Of a stretch of DNA of 64,000 bases, positions 38,090-46,341 are shown piece by piece. The translations under genes and the position numbers were made by a program. Below the pieces are notes generated by a model. It did not search any database. It saw nothing but the letters and a program-made list of their open reading frames with translations, and was not told where the DNA came from. Source of the DNA: Paenibacillus antri (GTDB taxonomy: Bacteria; Bacillota; Bacilli; Paenibacillales; YIM-B00363); the NCBI RefSeq assembly GCF_005765165.1, contig NZ_VCIW01000006.1:186001-250000 (forward strand). The letters run 5' to 3'. The stretch's first letter is position 1. Every line of letters begins with the position of its first letter.

Positions 38090-38919
38090 TGGAGAACGCG
38101 GAGAAGGATCTGGAACGGATCGAGATCGAGCTGCTGCTCCAGGGATTGTACGCCTGGTGCGGCTACGATTATCGGGATTACGCGTATCCCTCCATCCGCC
38201 GGCGGGTCCGGTACCGCATGCAAGCGGAGAAGACGCCGACCGTGACCGCGCTGCTGGACAAGCTGCTGCACGACCCCGAATGCTTGCGGCGGCTCATCGC
38301 GGACTTCTCCATCAACGTGACCGAGATGTTCCGCGATCCGTCGTTTTTCGCCGCGTTCCGGGAGAAGGTCGTGCCGGCGCTGCGGACGTATCCGTCGATC
38401 CGGATTTGGCACGCGGGCTGCGCGACGGGCGAAGAAGTATACTCGATGGCGATTATTCTCCATGAAGAAGGGCTGTACGAAAAATCGACGATCTACGCGA
38501 CGGACGTGAACGCGAATGCGCTCAAGATTGCGAAAGCCGGCGTCTTCCCGCTGTCCGATATGAAGAAGTTCACCGGCAATTATATGAAGTCCGGGGGGAA
38601 GGGAGCCTTTTCCGATTACTACCATGTCTCGGACAACGGGGTCAAATTCGATTCGCGCCTGACGAAGAACGTGGTGTTCGCGCAGCATAACTTAGTGACC
38701 GACGGCTCGTTCAACGAATTCAACGTCATCTTCTGCAGGAACGTGCTGATTTACTTCAATAAGGCGCTGCAGGAGAAGGTGCATACGCTGTTTTATGAAA
38801 GCTTGGGCTTATTCGGCATCCTCGGCCTCGGGGACAAGGAGACGATCGCGTACACGAGGTACGCGGATCGCTTCGAGGACGTGCACCGCGGAGAGAAGCT
38901 GTACAGGAAAGTGAAGTAA
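38089..38919 (+). CDS. CheR-type protein glutamate methyltransferase
   Basis: 276 residues from the ATG at 38089, one base overlapping the kinase stop. IRIWHAGCATGEEVYSMAI is the SAM-binding motif of CheR and FCRNVLIYFNKALQEKV the conserved C-terminal region. The N-terminal domain (YRDYAYPSIRRRVRYRM) is also typical. CheR proteins methylate chemoreceptors, but coupling to a hybrid kinase without other che genes suggests a specialised signalling module rather than core chemotaxis. A chemoreceptor gene lies 7.4 kb away at 46342. Confidence 0.9.
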   Translation: MENAEKDLERIEIELLLQGLYAWCGYDYRDYAYPSIRRRVRYRMQAEKTPTVTALLDKLLHDPECLRRLIADFSINVTEMFRDPSFFAAFREKVVPALRTYPSIRIWHAGCATGEEVYSMAIILHEEGLYEKSTIYATDVNANALKIAKAGVFPLSDMKKFTGNYMKSGGKGAFSDYYHVSDNGVKFDSRLTKNVVFAQHNLVTDGSFNEFNVIFCRNVLIYFNKALQEKVHTLFYESLGLFGILGLGDKETIAYTRYADRFEDVHRGEKLYRKVK

Positions 38920-38934
38920 GGAAAAGGATTCGAG

Positions 38935-38967
38935 CAGGCCGGCTCCCCCAGGGGGCCGGCCTGTTTC
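38935..38967 (+). terminator. Terminator after cheR
   Basis: Strong GC stem (CAGGCCGGC...CCCC / GGGG...GCCGGCCTG) with a short T run, 16 bp after the stop. Confidence 0.75.
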
Positions 38968-39009
38968 GTTCGGCGTCCGCCAGCCATCGCCGAAACCTCG
39001 CCTACCCAC

Positions 39010-39582
39010 CGACGCCGAGCCGAGCGCCAAGACAAACTGCTCAAAAATTGAGCTCATTTCCGCAAACTGCTCAAAATTTGACACGATGGCCGCCAACCCG
39101 CTGCTGTCGAGCCGACCGCCAAGACAAACTGCTCAAAAATTGAGCTCATTTCCGCAAACTGCTCAAAATTTGACACGATCACACGCCAACCCGCTGACGC
39201 CGAGCCGACCGCCAAGACAAACTGCTCAAAATTTGAGCCCATTTCCGCAAACTGTTCAAAATTTGACACGATCGCCCGCCAACCCGCTGACGCCGAGCCG
39301 ACCGCCAAGACAAACTGCTCAAAAATTGAGTTCATTTCCGCAAACTGCTCAAAATTTGACACGATCGCCCGCCAGCCCGCCGCTGTTGGGCCGACCGCCA
39401 AGACAAACTGCTCAAAAATTGAGCTCATTTCCGCAAACTGCTCAAAATTTGACACGATCGCCCGAAAATCCGCCGCTGTCGAGCCGACCGCCAAGATAAA
39501 CTGCTCAAAAATTGAGCTCATTTCCGCAAACTGCTCAAAATTTGACACGATCGCCCGCCAGCCCGCCGCTGTCGAGCCGACC
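39010..39582. repeat. Tandem array, 6 x 93 bp, hairpin-bearing
   Basis: Six units start at 39031, 39123, 39216, 39309, 39402 and 39495 (spacing 92 then 93 bp). Each contains GCTCAAAAATTGAGC (6-bp stem, 3-nt loop) or the variant GCTCAAAATTTGAGC (7-bp stem), and a second CTGCTCAAAATTTGA half. The array lies between the cheR terminator and the Spo0E-like gene. Open frames run through it on both strands only because 93 is divisible by three. Beyond it, 39583-39700 shows nothing recognisable. Confidence 0.92.
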
Positions 39583-39721
39583 GGTGCGGCGGATAGGAGC
39601 GAGCTCTTACTCGCGTGGGAGTCGCGAAATAAGAGCGGCGGTCGATAGCCGCCTCGCGCGAACTCGTGCACAATTAGGGACAAGCAAAGCATACCAGAAC
39701 CATATGACGGGAGAGAGAATG

Positions 39722-39904
39722 ATGACAGTCGCGGACAAGATGGAGCGCCTTCGGGCCGCGATGATCCGGGCGCACGGCGCCCTCGGAGCGCTGACCCACC
39801 CGGACGTCGTGGCGATCAGCCGACAGTTGGACGACGTCGTGATGGAATTTTACCGAATCGACCTGGCAAGGAAACGCGCGGTGCCGACTACGGACATCAA
39901 ATAA
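39722..39904 (+). CDS. Spo0E-like small regulatory protein
   Basis: 60 residues starting at the ATG at 39722 (an adjacent ATG at 39719 is also possible), with GGGAGAGAG upstream. The sequence is two predicted helices with the Spo0E-family signature SRQLDDVVMEFYR (pattern SxxLDxxIxxY/F). Spo0E-type phosphatases dephosphorylate Spo0A~P and delay sporulation. The longer open frame reaching back into the tandem array is not credible. It sits 52 bp before the EAL-PAS-PAS gene and may be co-transcribed with it. Identification rests on a short motif. Confidence 0.65.
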   Translation: MTVADKMERLRAAMIRAHGALGALTHPDVVAISRQLDDVVMEFYRIDLARKRAVPTTDIK

Positions 39905-39956
39905 AGGAAATGATTACATAGTGTTAAAAGGTTATCGGGACGGAGGGAGACGCGCC

Positions 39957-41531
39957 ATGGACAACGGGAACCTCTCCTCGATCCGCTTATTGGACGCGCT
40001 TCGAACCGCCGTGGGCGACGGCCAACTTAAGGTTTACTACCAACCGAGGGTCGACATCCGAACGGGCGACGTCGTCGGCGCGGAAGCGCTCCTGCGGTGG
40101 AGCCACCCGACGCTCGGTTCGATCTCGCCGGCGGCGTTCATCCCGATCGCCGAAGAGACCGGCTTGATCCTGCCGATCGGGGAGTGGACGCTGCGCCAGG
40201 CGTGCGCCCAAGCCGCGGCTTGGAGAACGGCCGGCTTCGACCGGCTCGTCGTATCGGTGAACCTGTCGCCCCGGCAATTCGCGCAAGGCGACGTGGTGGA
40301 TACGGTATGGTCGATCCTGCGGGAGACCGAGCTGCCTCCGCAGCAGCTCGAACTGGAAATTACGGAGAGCATCACGATGGACGTCGAGTCCGCGATCGCG
40401 ACGCTGAACCGGTTGAAGCGGCTCGGCGTGCGGATCAGCGTGGACGACTTCGGCACGGGGTACAGCTCGCTCTCGTACCTGAAGCGATTCCCGCTGCACA
40501 CGCTGAAGATCGACAAGACGTTCATCCGGGAATGCACGAAGGACGAGAACGACGCCACGATCGTGCGGACGATCATCGCGATGGCCCATAACCTGAACCT
40601 TCGGGTGGTGGCGGAAGGGGTCGAGACGAAGGAACAGCTCGTGTTCCTTCAGCGACACCTTTGCGACGAGGCGCAAGGCTTTCTTTTTCAACGACCGGTG
40701 CCTCCGGAAGAATTGGTGGAACAGCTGGAAGAGCTGCCGGCGATCGTAACGAAGCTGGGCGTCGGAGCGGCGTTCACCGAGAAGATGCTCATGCGGGAGC
40801 AGCTGCGGAACGCTCGAAGGGATTTGGAGGAGACGCTCCGGATGCAGCAGGGATTGACGTTCAAGTTTAAGAAGGTCGAGGATCGGTTCGTCATCACGTT
40901 ATGCGGCGGGCAATTGCTGCGTCGGTTCGGCGTCGATGCCGAAGCAGTCGTCGGCAAGACGGTCGAAGAAATCGCCGCGCCCGATGAGGTCGCCCCGCTC
41001 TATGCGCAGTATCAGAGAGCCTGGGACGGGGAGGAAGAGGTCACTTTCGAGGCGAAGGTTCTGGGCGTGTGGTGCCTCGCCTCGTTAACGCCGATCCGCC
41101 GAGGCGGGGTCGTCGTCGAGGTGGTCGGCTCCGCCATCGATATATCCGAACGCAAGCGGGCCGAAGAGGCGCTGAATCGGGTGCATAAGCAGTACGAGCT
41201 CATTGTGGAAAACGTGACGGATCTCATTTCCGTTTTCGACGCGGACGGGGATTTGACATACGCCTCGCCGTCCCATCTTCGCCTTCTGGGCTATACGCCC
41301 GAATCGCTGCTCGGCATGGATGTGCAGGAGCTCGTCCATCCGGAGGACGTCTCGGGCATGGCTACGTCCTTCGAGGAAGGGATCAAGATGAAATCGGAGT
41401 TTCAATGCCGGTCGCGATTTAGGCATAAGGACGGAATCTGGGTTTTGGTGGAGGTGCGCGGCATGCCCGTCATGGACGACGACGGGAGGCTGCTGCAGAT
41501 GGTGACCGTCTCGCGTCCCGTCCACCGATAA
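39957..41531 (+). CDS. EAL-PAS-PAS c-di-GMP phosphodiesterase
   Basis: 524 residues from the ATG at 39957 (CGGAGGG upstream; a GTG at 39921 is an alternative). The EAL domain occupies residues ~10-255 and looks active: E43 in EALLRW, ELEITES, VDDFGTGYSSLSYL and VAEGVET. Two PAS domains follow (~305-400 and ~405-520), ending soon after the last PAC strand. PAS domains placed after EAL are the reverse of the usual order. No GGDEF domain. It converges on the dehydrogenase-PilZ gene across a shared terminator. Confidence 0.9.
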   Translation: MDNGNLSSIRLLDALRTAVGDGQLKVYYQPRVDIRTGDVVGAEALLRWSHPTLGSISPAAFIPIAEETGLILPIGEWTLRQACAQAAAWRTAGFDRLVVSVNLSPRQFAQGDVVDTVWSILRETELPPQQLELEITESITMDVESAIATLNRLKRLGVRISVDDFGTGYSSLSYLKRFPLHTLKIDKTFIRECTKDENDATIVRTIIAMAHNLNLRVVAEGVETKEQLVFLQRHLCDEAQGFLFQRPVPPEELVEQLEELPAIVTKLGVGAAFTEKMLMREQLRNARRDLEETLRMQQGLTFKFKKVEDRFVITLCGGQLLRRFGVDAEAVVGKTVEEIAAPDEVAPLYAQYQRAWDGEEEVTFEAKVLGVWCLASLTPIRRGGVVVEVVGSAIDISERKRAEEALNRVHKQYELIVENVTDLISVFDADGDLTYASPSHLRLLGYTPESLLGMDVQELVHPEDVSGMATSFEEGIKMKSEFQCRSRFRHKDGIWVLVEVRGMPVMDDDGRLLQMVTVSRPVHR

Positions 41532-41585
41532 CGCAAGAAGGGGCTGCGCCCGGTCGATGTCGACCGGAGGCGGCCCCTTCTTGCG
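41532..41585. terminator. Bidirectional terminator between EAL and PilZ-fusion genes
   Basis: A long, almost perfect inverted repeat (arms beginning CGCAAGAAGGGGC and ending GCCCCTTCTTGCG, inner CCGGTCGA/TCGACCGG) fills the space between the two convergent genes. Confidence 0.85.
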
Positions 41586-41592
41586 CACCGTC

Positions 41593-42900
41593 TTACGATG
41601 TCGCTTTGCCTTGCAAATACTCCTCGAGCTGCAGCCGCACGAACGGCGGCAGGCCGGACAGCATGCAGCCGTAACGGAACGCGCCGCGGTCCGGCACGAC
41701 GCGGATGATCTTGCCCGTGATCGGCGGCAGATCGGCTTCCTGCGGGAAGTGGATGACGACGAACATGTCGACCGCCAGCGGGAACGAGGACCGTACCTGC
41801 AGCCCGCTCTCGGACAGGTCGTACAGCGTCGCTTCGATCTGCTGCCCCGAGAAGGAGCCTTCCTGCTCCCACTGGTAGACGGAGATGTGGAGCGGGATGT
41901 TCAAGGCGACGCGCGGCGCGCGGCGGCGGTCGTCGCTCTTCCCGGCGGCGGCCGCCGGCTCTTGCCTCGCGGTCCGCTCGACCGGCGCGGCGTCCGCCGG
42001 GACCGACGCGCCGCGGACGGAGACGCGAATCCATTCCTCGAAGACGCGCGCGATCGAAGAGAAGTCGAGCTCGCCGAGCCCGCGGCTCTCGCCGATCTGG
42101 AACAGCTCCTTCGCCGCGGACAAGACGGGCGTAGGCACCTGCAGCTCGTCCGCGAACGCGGAGGCGAGCTTCAAGTCCTTCAGCATAAATTTCAGCGAAA
42201 ATTGATTGCTGAAGTCCCCCGCGAGCAGCTTGTCCTTCTTCAGCTCGAGGAATCGGCTCGCGGCGCCGCCGCTGCCGACGACGTCGAGGAACTTGGCCGG
42301 ATCGACGCCGGCCTTGGCCGCCAGCGCGAGCCCTTCCGCCACCGCGGCGCCGTTGATGCCGACGATCGCGTTATGCGCGAGCTTCGTCTGGGAGCCGGCG
42401 CCGGACGGCCCCATGTGAACGACGGCGCGTCCCATGGCGGACAGCACGTCGCGCACGCCGTCGAGCGCTTCCTCGCGGCCGCCGACCATGAAGAGCAGCG
42501 TACCGCTCTCCGCGGCCGGCTTGCTGCCGGTGACGGGCGCGTCGAGGAAGTCCGTGAGATGCTCTTCCATGTCGGCGGCGAGGCGGCGGCTCAGCTCCGG
42601 GGACACCGTGCTGCAGTCGACGAGCGTCATGCCGGCGCGAAGTCCACCGAACAGGCCGTTGGCGCCGTAATAGATCGACTCGACGGCCGCATCGTCTCCG
42701 AGCATCGTGACGACGACGTCGGCTTCCCGGGCGACCTCCTTCGGCGAAGCGGCGACCGACGCGGAAGGGCGGCCCGCGGCGAGCGTCTCGGCGACGCTGC
42801 GCGTGCGATTGTACAAGACGACCTCGTAGCCCTTGTTCAATAAGTTCAAAGCCATGGGCGAACCCATCGTGCCCAGACCGATAAATCCGATGACCCGCAT
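41593..42900 (-). CDS. Beta-hydroxyacid dehydrogenase fused to a C-terminal PilZ domain
   Basis: 435 residues from the ATG at 42900, fixed by CGGAGGTG upstream. Residues 1-~300 are a complete 3-hydroxyisobutyrate dehydrogenase-type enzyme: GFIGLGTMGSPMALNLL (NAD site), DAPVTGSKPAAESGTLLFMV (substrate loop), and KLAHNAIVGINGAAVAEGLAL with the catalytic Lys. An Ala/Pro/Glu-rich linker (~301-322) leads to a PilZ domain with both c-di-GMP motifs: R-rich RRAPR at ~326-330 and DLSESG at 361-366. There is no stop or frameshift between them, so this is a genuine fusion. The likely reaction is NAD(P)-dependent oxidation of a beta-hydroxyacid; c-di-GMP control is inferred from motif and from the adjacent EAL gene. 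Confidence 0.88.
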   Translation of the reverse strand: MRVIGFIGLGTMGSPMALNLLNKGYEVVLYNRTRSVAETLAAGRPSASVAASPKEVAREADVVVTMLGDDAAVESIYYGANGLFGGLRAGMTLVDCSTVSPELSRRLAADMEEHLTDFLDAPVTGSKPAAESGTLLFMVGGREEALDGVRDVLSAMGRAVVHMGPSGAGSQTKLAHNAIVGINGAAVAEGLALAAKAGVDPAKFLDVVGSGGAASRFLELKKDKLLAGDFSNQFSLKFMLKDLKLASAFADELQVPTPVLSAAKELFQIGESRGLGELDFSSIARVFEEWIRVSVRGASVPADAAPVERTARQEPAAAAGKSDDRRRAPRVALNIPLHISVYQWEQEGSFSGQQIEATLYDLSESGLQVRSSFPLAVDMFVVIHFPQEADLPPITGKIIRVVPDRGAFRYGCMLSGLPPFVRLQLEEYLQGKATS

Positions 42901-43081
42901 GCGAGCACCTCCGACGTTATTCGCGAAAAAATGATTCTCTCGCTCCATCTTACCACTTCTTTCCGAGCGTTGAACAGATGCGGCTCGTCCGCGCAATGAT
43001 CGATTCGCTTGCATTCGTCCGAATCGTTCAAGTATCCTATGTGGAGATATATAACTGATCAGTCTATAAGGAGGATTTCCC

Positions 43082-44440
43082 TTGACATCTCCCGTGAAAT
43101 ACGACTACAAGCCGGCGCTGCCGTTCGTGCAGCAGCACGAAATCGACTACAGCGCGGCGGCGGTACGCCTCGCGCACGAGCAGCTCCACGCCAAATCCGG
43201 CGCGGGCAGCGACTACCTCGGCTGGATCGACCTGCCGACGAACTATGACCGCGACGAATTCGCGCGGATTAAGCAGGCGGCGGAGCGCATCCGCAGCGAC
43301 TCCGAGGCGCTCGTCGTCATCGGCATCGGCGGTTCGTACCTCGGCGCGCGCGCCGCGATCGAGATGCTGACGAACCCGTTCGGCGCGCATCTGTCCAAGG
43401 AGAAGCGCAACGCGCCGCACATTTTCTATGCGGGCAACAACATCTCCTCCACCTACATGGCGCAGCTGCTCGAAGCGCTCGAAGGCAAGGATTTCTCCGT
43501 GAACGTCATCTCGAAGTCCGGCACGACGACCGAGCCGGCCGTCGCGTTCCGCATCTTCAAGGAAGCGCTCGAGACGAAGTACGGCAAGGAAGCCGCGCGG
43601 AAGCGCATCTACGCGACGACCGACATGGCGAAGGGCGCGCTGAAGAAGCTCGCCGACGCCGAGGGTTACGAATCGTTCGTCATTCCGGACGACGTCGGCG
43701 GCCGTTACTCGGTGCTGACGGCGGTGGGCTTGCTGCCGATCGCGGTGGCGGGCGTCGATATCGACGCGATCATGGCGGGCGCGGCCGACGCGCAGGCGCT
43801 GTACGCGAACCCGAGCCTTGAGGCCAACGAGGCGTACCAATACGCAGCGGTCCGCAACGCGCTCTACAAGAAGGGCAAGGCGATCGAAATTCTCGTCAAT
43901 TACGAGCCGAGCCTGCACTTCGTCTCCGAGTGGTGGAAGCAGCTGTACGGCGAGAGCGAAGGCAAAGACAACAAGGGCATCTACCCGGCGTCGGTCGACT
44001 TCAGCACCGATCTGCACTCCATGGGGCAGTTCATTCAAGAGGGTACGCGCAACTTGTTCGAAACCGTCATCCAGGTGGAAAAGGCGGCGATCGAGCTGAA
44101 CGTTCCCCACGATCCGGAAAACGTCGACGGACTGAACTTCTTGTCCGGCCAATCGATCGACTTCGTCAACAAGAAGGCGTTCCAAGGCACGCTGCTCGCG
44201 CACACGGACGGCAACGTGCCGAACACGGTCGTGACGCTCGCGGACACGAAGCCGTATACGTTCGGACATTTGGTGTATTTCTTCGAAAAGGCTTGCGGCG
44301 TCAGCGGCTACCTGCTCGGCGTCAATCCGTTCGACCAGCCGGGCGTCGAAGCGTACAAGGTCAACATGTTCGCGCTGCTCGGCAAGCCGGGCTTCGAAGC
44401 GAAGAAGGCGGAGCTCGAAGCGAGACTGCGCGGGTTGTAA
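43082..44440 (+). CDS. pgi: Glucose-6-phosphate isomerase
   Basis: 452 residues starting at TTG 43082, chosen because AAGGAGG sits 7 bp upstream and the protein then begins like Bacillus Pgi. Substrate phosphate motif [42 protein letters not shown] and the C-terminal [12 protein letters not shown] signatures are intact. It interconverts glucose-6-phosphate and fructose-6-phosphate. Divergent from the PilZ fusion gene with 181 bp between; I see no convincing regulatory structure in that gap. Confidence 0.96.
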   Translation: MTSPVKYDYKPALPFVQQHEIDYSAAAVRLAHEQLHAKSGAGSDYLGWIDLPTNYDRDEFARIKQAAERIRSDSEALVVIGIGGSYLGARAAIEMLTNPFGAHLSKEKRNAPHIFYAGNNISSTYMAQLLEALEGKDFSVNVISKSGTTTEPAVAFRIFKEALETKYGKEAARKRIYATTDMAKGALKKLADAEGYESFVIPDDVGGRYSVLTAVGLLPIAVAGVDIDAIMAGAADAQALYANPSLEANEAYQYAAVRNALYKKGKAIEILVNYEPSLHFVSEWWKQLYGESEGKDNKGIYPASVDFSTDLHSMGQFIQEGTRNLFETVIQVEKAAIELNVPHDPENVDGLNFLSGQSIDFVNKKAFQGTLLAHTDGNVPNTVVTLADTKPYTFGHLVYFFEKACGVSGYLLGVNPFDQPGVEAYKVNMFALLGKPGFEAKKAELEARLRGL

Positions 44441-44458
44441 GAGAAGAGCGGGCGTACA

Positions 44459-44493
44459 GGCTCACTCGGCGGGGACGCCGGGTGGGCCGTTTT
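44459..44493 (+). terminator. Terminator-like hairpin after pgi
   Basis: Stem GGCTCACTCGGCG / CGCCGGGTGGGCC with a GGGA loop followed by GTTTT; 19 bp after the stop codon. Confidence 0.6.
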
Positions 44494-44514
44494 CCGTAAA
44501 AAGGGGAGATCGGA

Positions 44515-45168
44515 ATGAATTTGCCTTATTATCGGACGGTTCGTGCATACGGGGAAGCCGAAATCGTCATCAAGCGGTCGCAGTTCATCGGCCACGCCAA
44601 GCCGGTCGACACCGAGGAAGAGGCGGTCGCCTTCATCGAGGAAATCAAGTCGCGGCATAAGCAAGCCACGCATAACTGCTCCGCGTACATGGTCGGCGAG
44701 CGCGACCAGCACCAGAAGGCGTCCGACGACGGCGAGCCGAGCGGCACGGCGGGGAAGCCGATTCTCGAGGTGATCAAACACCGGAAGCTGAAGAACGTCG
44801 CCGTCGTCGTCACGCGGTATTTCGGCGGGATCATGCTCGGGGCCGGGGGGCTAGTGCGGGCGTATACGGACGGAGCGGTCGCGGGACTCGAAGCGGCGGG
44901 CGTCGTGTATAAAGTTTTGCATACGCCGGTCACGCTGACGTTCGATTATTCGCTCCTCGGGACGGTCGAATACGAGCTTCGCGGACGCGGCATCCGGTTC
45001 GGAGACATTGAATACGCGGACAAAGTGACAGTTCGATGCTTGCCGAACGCATCCGAAAGTGCGCGTTTTATCGAATGGATTACCGATTTGACTGCTGGTC
45101 AAACACAATTGCAAGTGGATGACTCGGAATACCTGGAACATAGTCAACTTCCATCGAACTCCCTTTAA
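44515..45168 (+). CDS. YigZ/IMPACT-family protein
   Basis: 217 residues, the usual length of B. subtilis YvyE. Family landmarks: KRSQFIGHAKPVDTEEEA near residue 20, SDDGEPSGTAGKPILEV near residue 65, and VVVTRYFGGIMLGAGGLVRAY near residue 100. The molecular function is poorly known (UPF0029; a ribosome/translation-associated role has been suggested). GGGGAG precedes the ATG. Confidence 0.9.
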   Translation: MNLPYYRTVRAYGEAEIVIKRSQFIGHAKPVDTEEEAVAFIEEIKSRHKQATHNCSAYMVGERDQHQKASDDGEPSGTAGKPILEVIKHRKLKNVAVVVTRYFGGIMLGAGGLVRAYTDGAVAGLEAAGVVYKVLHTPVTLTFDYSLLGTVEYELRGRGIRFGDIEYADKVTVRCLPNASESARFIEWITDLTAGQTQLQVDDSEYLEHSQLPSNSL

Positions 45169-45187
45169 TGCTTTTATGCAAAAAAGT

Positions 45188-45216
45188 GTTGAAGCATTAT
45201 ACTTCCTTGCGTATAA
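45188..45216 (+). promoter_or_regulatory. Sigma-A promoter for the TetR/HxlR pair
   Basis: TTGAAG (45188-45193) and TATAAT (45211-45216) with exactly 17 bp spacing, 27 bp before the GTG start at 45243. Confidence 0.75.
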
Positions 45217-45242
45217 TTATACGAAATAGGGGAGGGATAACG

Positions 45243-45890
45243 GTGGCTAGAAGGATCGTTGAGCAAGAACTTAGCCGGGAGCGTATATTGGACGCGGCCC
45301 GAGAGCTGTTTGTCAGCGAAGGATATCGGTCGGTGTCGATGCGCAAGATCGCGGGGAAGCTCGGCTACAGTCACGGATCGATTTACTATTATTTCCAAGA
45401 CAAGGCGGAATTGTTTTATGCGCTCGTCGTGGAAGATTTCAATGCGCTCATCGCGCGGCAGACGTCTTTGTTGTTCCGGCTGCAGCAGCGCGACGTTCAT
45501 GCGCTCAAGCAGCTCATGCTGGAATTCGTGCGATTCGGGTTGGACAATCCGCATCATTACGAAATCATGTTCTTGATTCGCGATCCGGAGCTGAAGCGTT
45601 ATTCCCGCACGGAACAGGCGGAGAACATGAATTTGTTCGCCTCCATTATCCAGGAATGCTTGAACGGCCATCCCGACCGGGAGAAGCTGCAGTTCACGCT
45701 GCCGTGGAACTTGTTCATGGCGCTGCACGGACTCATTACGTACGCGATCCAGTTCGAGCTGACGTACGACGAGGTGCTCCCGCTCGCGACGCAGCATGTC
45801 GATTTGCTTTGCAGCGCATTCGAGCTAGGAGGGCTGTCCTATGCTAAACCGGGACTGCATTTCGTCCCCAAGCGTAGAGTCAGCGTTTGA
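45243..45890 (+). CDS. TetR/AcrR-family transcriptional regulator
   Basis: 215 residues from a GTG start at 45243 with GGGAGGGA upstream. The HTH is MRKIAGKLGYSHGSIYYYF (~residues 34-52), preceded by RERILDAARELFVSEGY. The C-terminal ligand domain is of the type found with WHG-like TetR regulators (HHYEIMFLIRDPELKRY). Ligand and targets are unknown; the overlapping downstream HxlR gene and the chemoreceptor are the nearest candidates. Confidence 0.88.
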   Translation: MARRIVEQELSRERILDAARELFVSEGYRSVSMRKIAGKLGYSHGSIYYYFQDKAELFYALVVEDFNALIARQTSLLFRLQQRDVHALKQLMLEFVRFGLDNPHHYEIMFLIRDPELKRYSRTEQAENMNLFASIIQECLNGHPDREKLQFTLPWNLFMALHGLITYAIQFELTYDEVLPLATQHVDLLCSAFELGGLSYAKPGLHFVPKRRVSV

Positions 45891-46188
45891 GCTGTTGGGC
45901 AAGCGGTGGACGGGGCTCATCCTGCAGGCGCTGTTGAACGGGCAGCGTCGGTTCAAGGAAGTGGCCGAGAGCGTCCCCGGCGTGAGCGACCGGATGTTGT
46001 CCGAGCGGTTCAAGGAGCTTGAAGAAGCGGGCATCGTCCGCCGGATCGTCTACCCGGAGACGCCCGTCCGCATCGAATACACGCTGACGGAACGGGGCGC
46101 CGCGCTGCGTCCTGTCATCGAGCATCTTCGCGAATGGGCGCTCGTCCACGGCGTGGCGGAGGGGAAGGCGAAGGCATCGCCGTGTTGA
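45841..46188 (+). CDS. HxlR-family transcriptional regulator
   Basis: 115 residues. Winged-helix HxlR pattern: ESAFELLGKRWTGLILQALL, then GVSDRMLSERFKELEEAGIV (recognition helix) and a wing with RIEYTLTERG. The gene starts inside the TetR coding region, overlapping it by 50 bp in another frame with AGGAGGG upstream. HxlR proteins often sense aldehydes, quinones or redox state. A terminator follows at 46233. Confidence 0.87.
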   Translation: MLNRDCISSPSVESAFELLGKRWTGLILQALLNGQRRFKEVAESVPGVSDRMLSERFKELEEAGIVRRIVYPETPVRIEYTLTERGAALRPVIEHLREWALVHGVAEGKAKASPC

Positions 46189-46232
46189 GATCGGGACAAT
46201 CGAATACGTCCGGGAACCGATTCCGGCCGCGA

Positions 46233-46268
46233 AGCGGACAAAAGCCGAGCTTTTGCCGCTTTTTTTTC
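46233..46268 (+). terminator. Terminator after the HxlR gene
   Basis: Stem AGCGGACAAAAGC / GCTTTTGCCGCT with a 3-nt loop and eight T. Confidence 0.85.
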
Positions 46269-46341
46269 GTGCTTTCGTCGCATGTTTCGGTTATATTTAG
46301 GTCTAAAGATTTATGACGTTAATCGAAGAGGCGGAGAACGG

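Noticed and set aside
39054-39692. Minus-strand repeat protein with a recurring SNFEQFAEM motif in the 93-bp array
   Set aside because: Same artefact of a repeat unit divisible by three; it runs against the flanking genes and its frame is set by palindromic DNA.
46300-46340. Possible sigma-D (flagellar) promoter before the chemoreceptor gene (TAAA at about 46302)
   Set aside because: The downstream GCCGATAT element is not recognisable, so the match is too weak.
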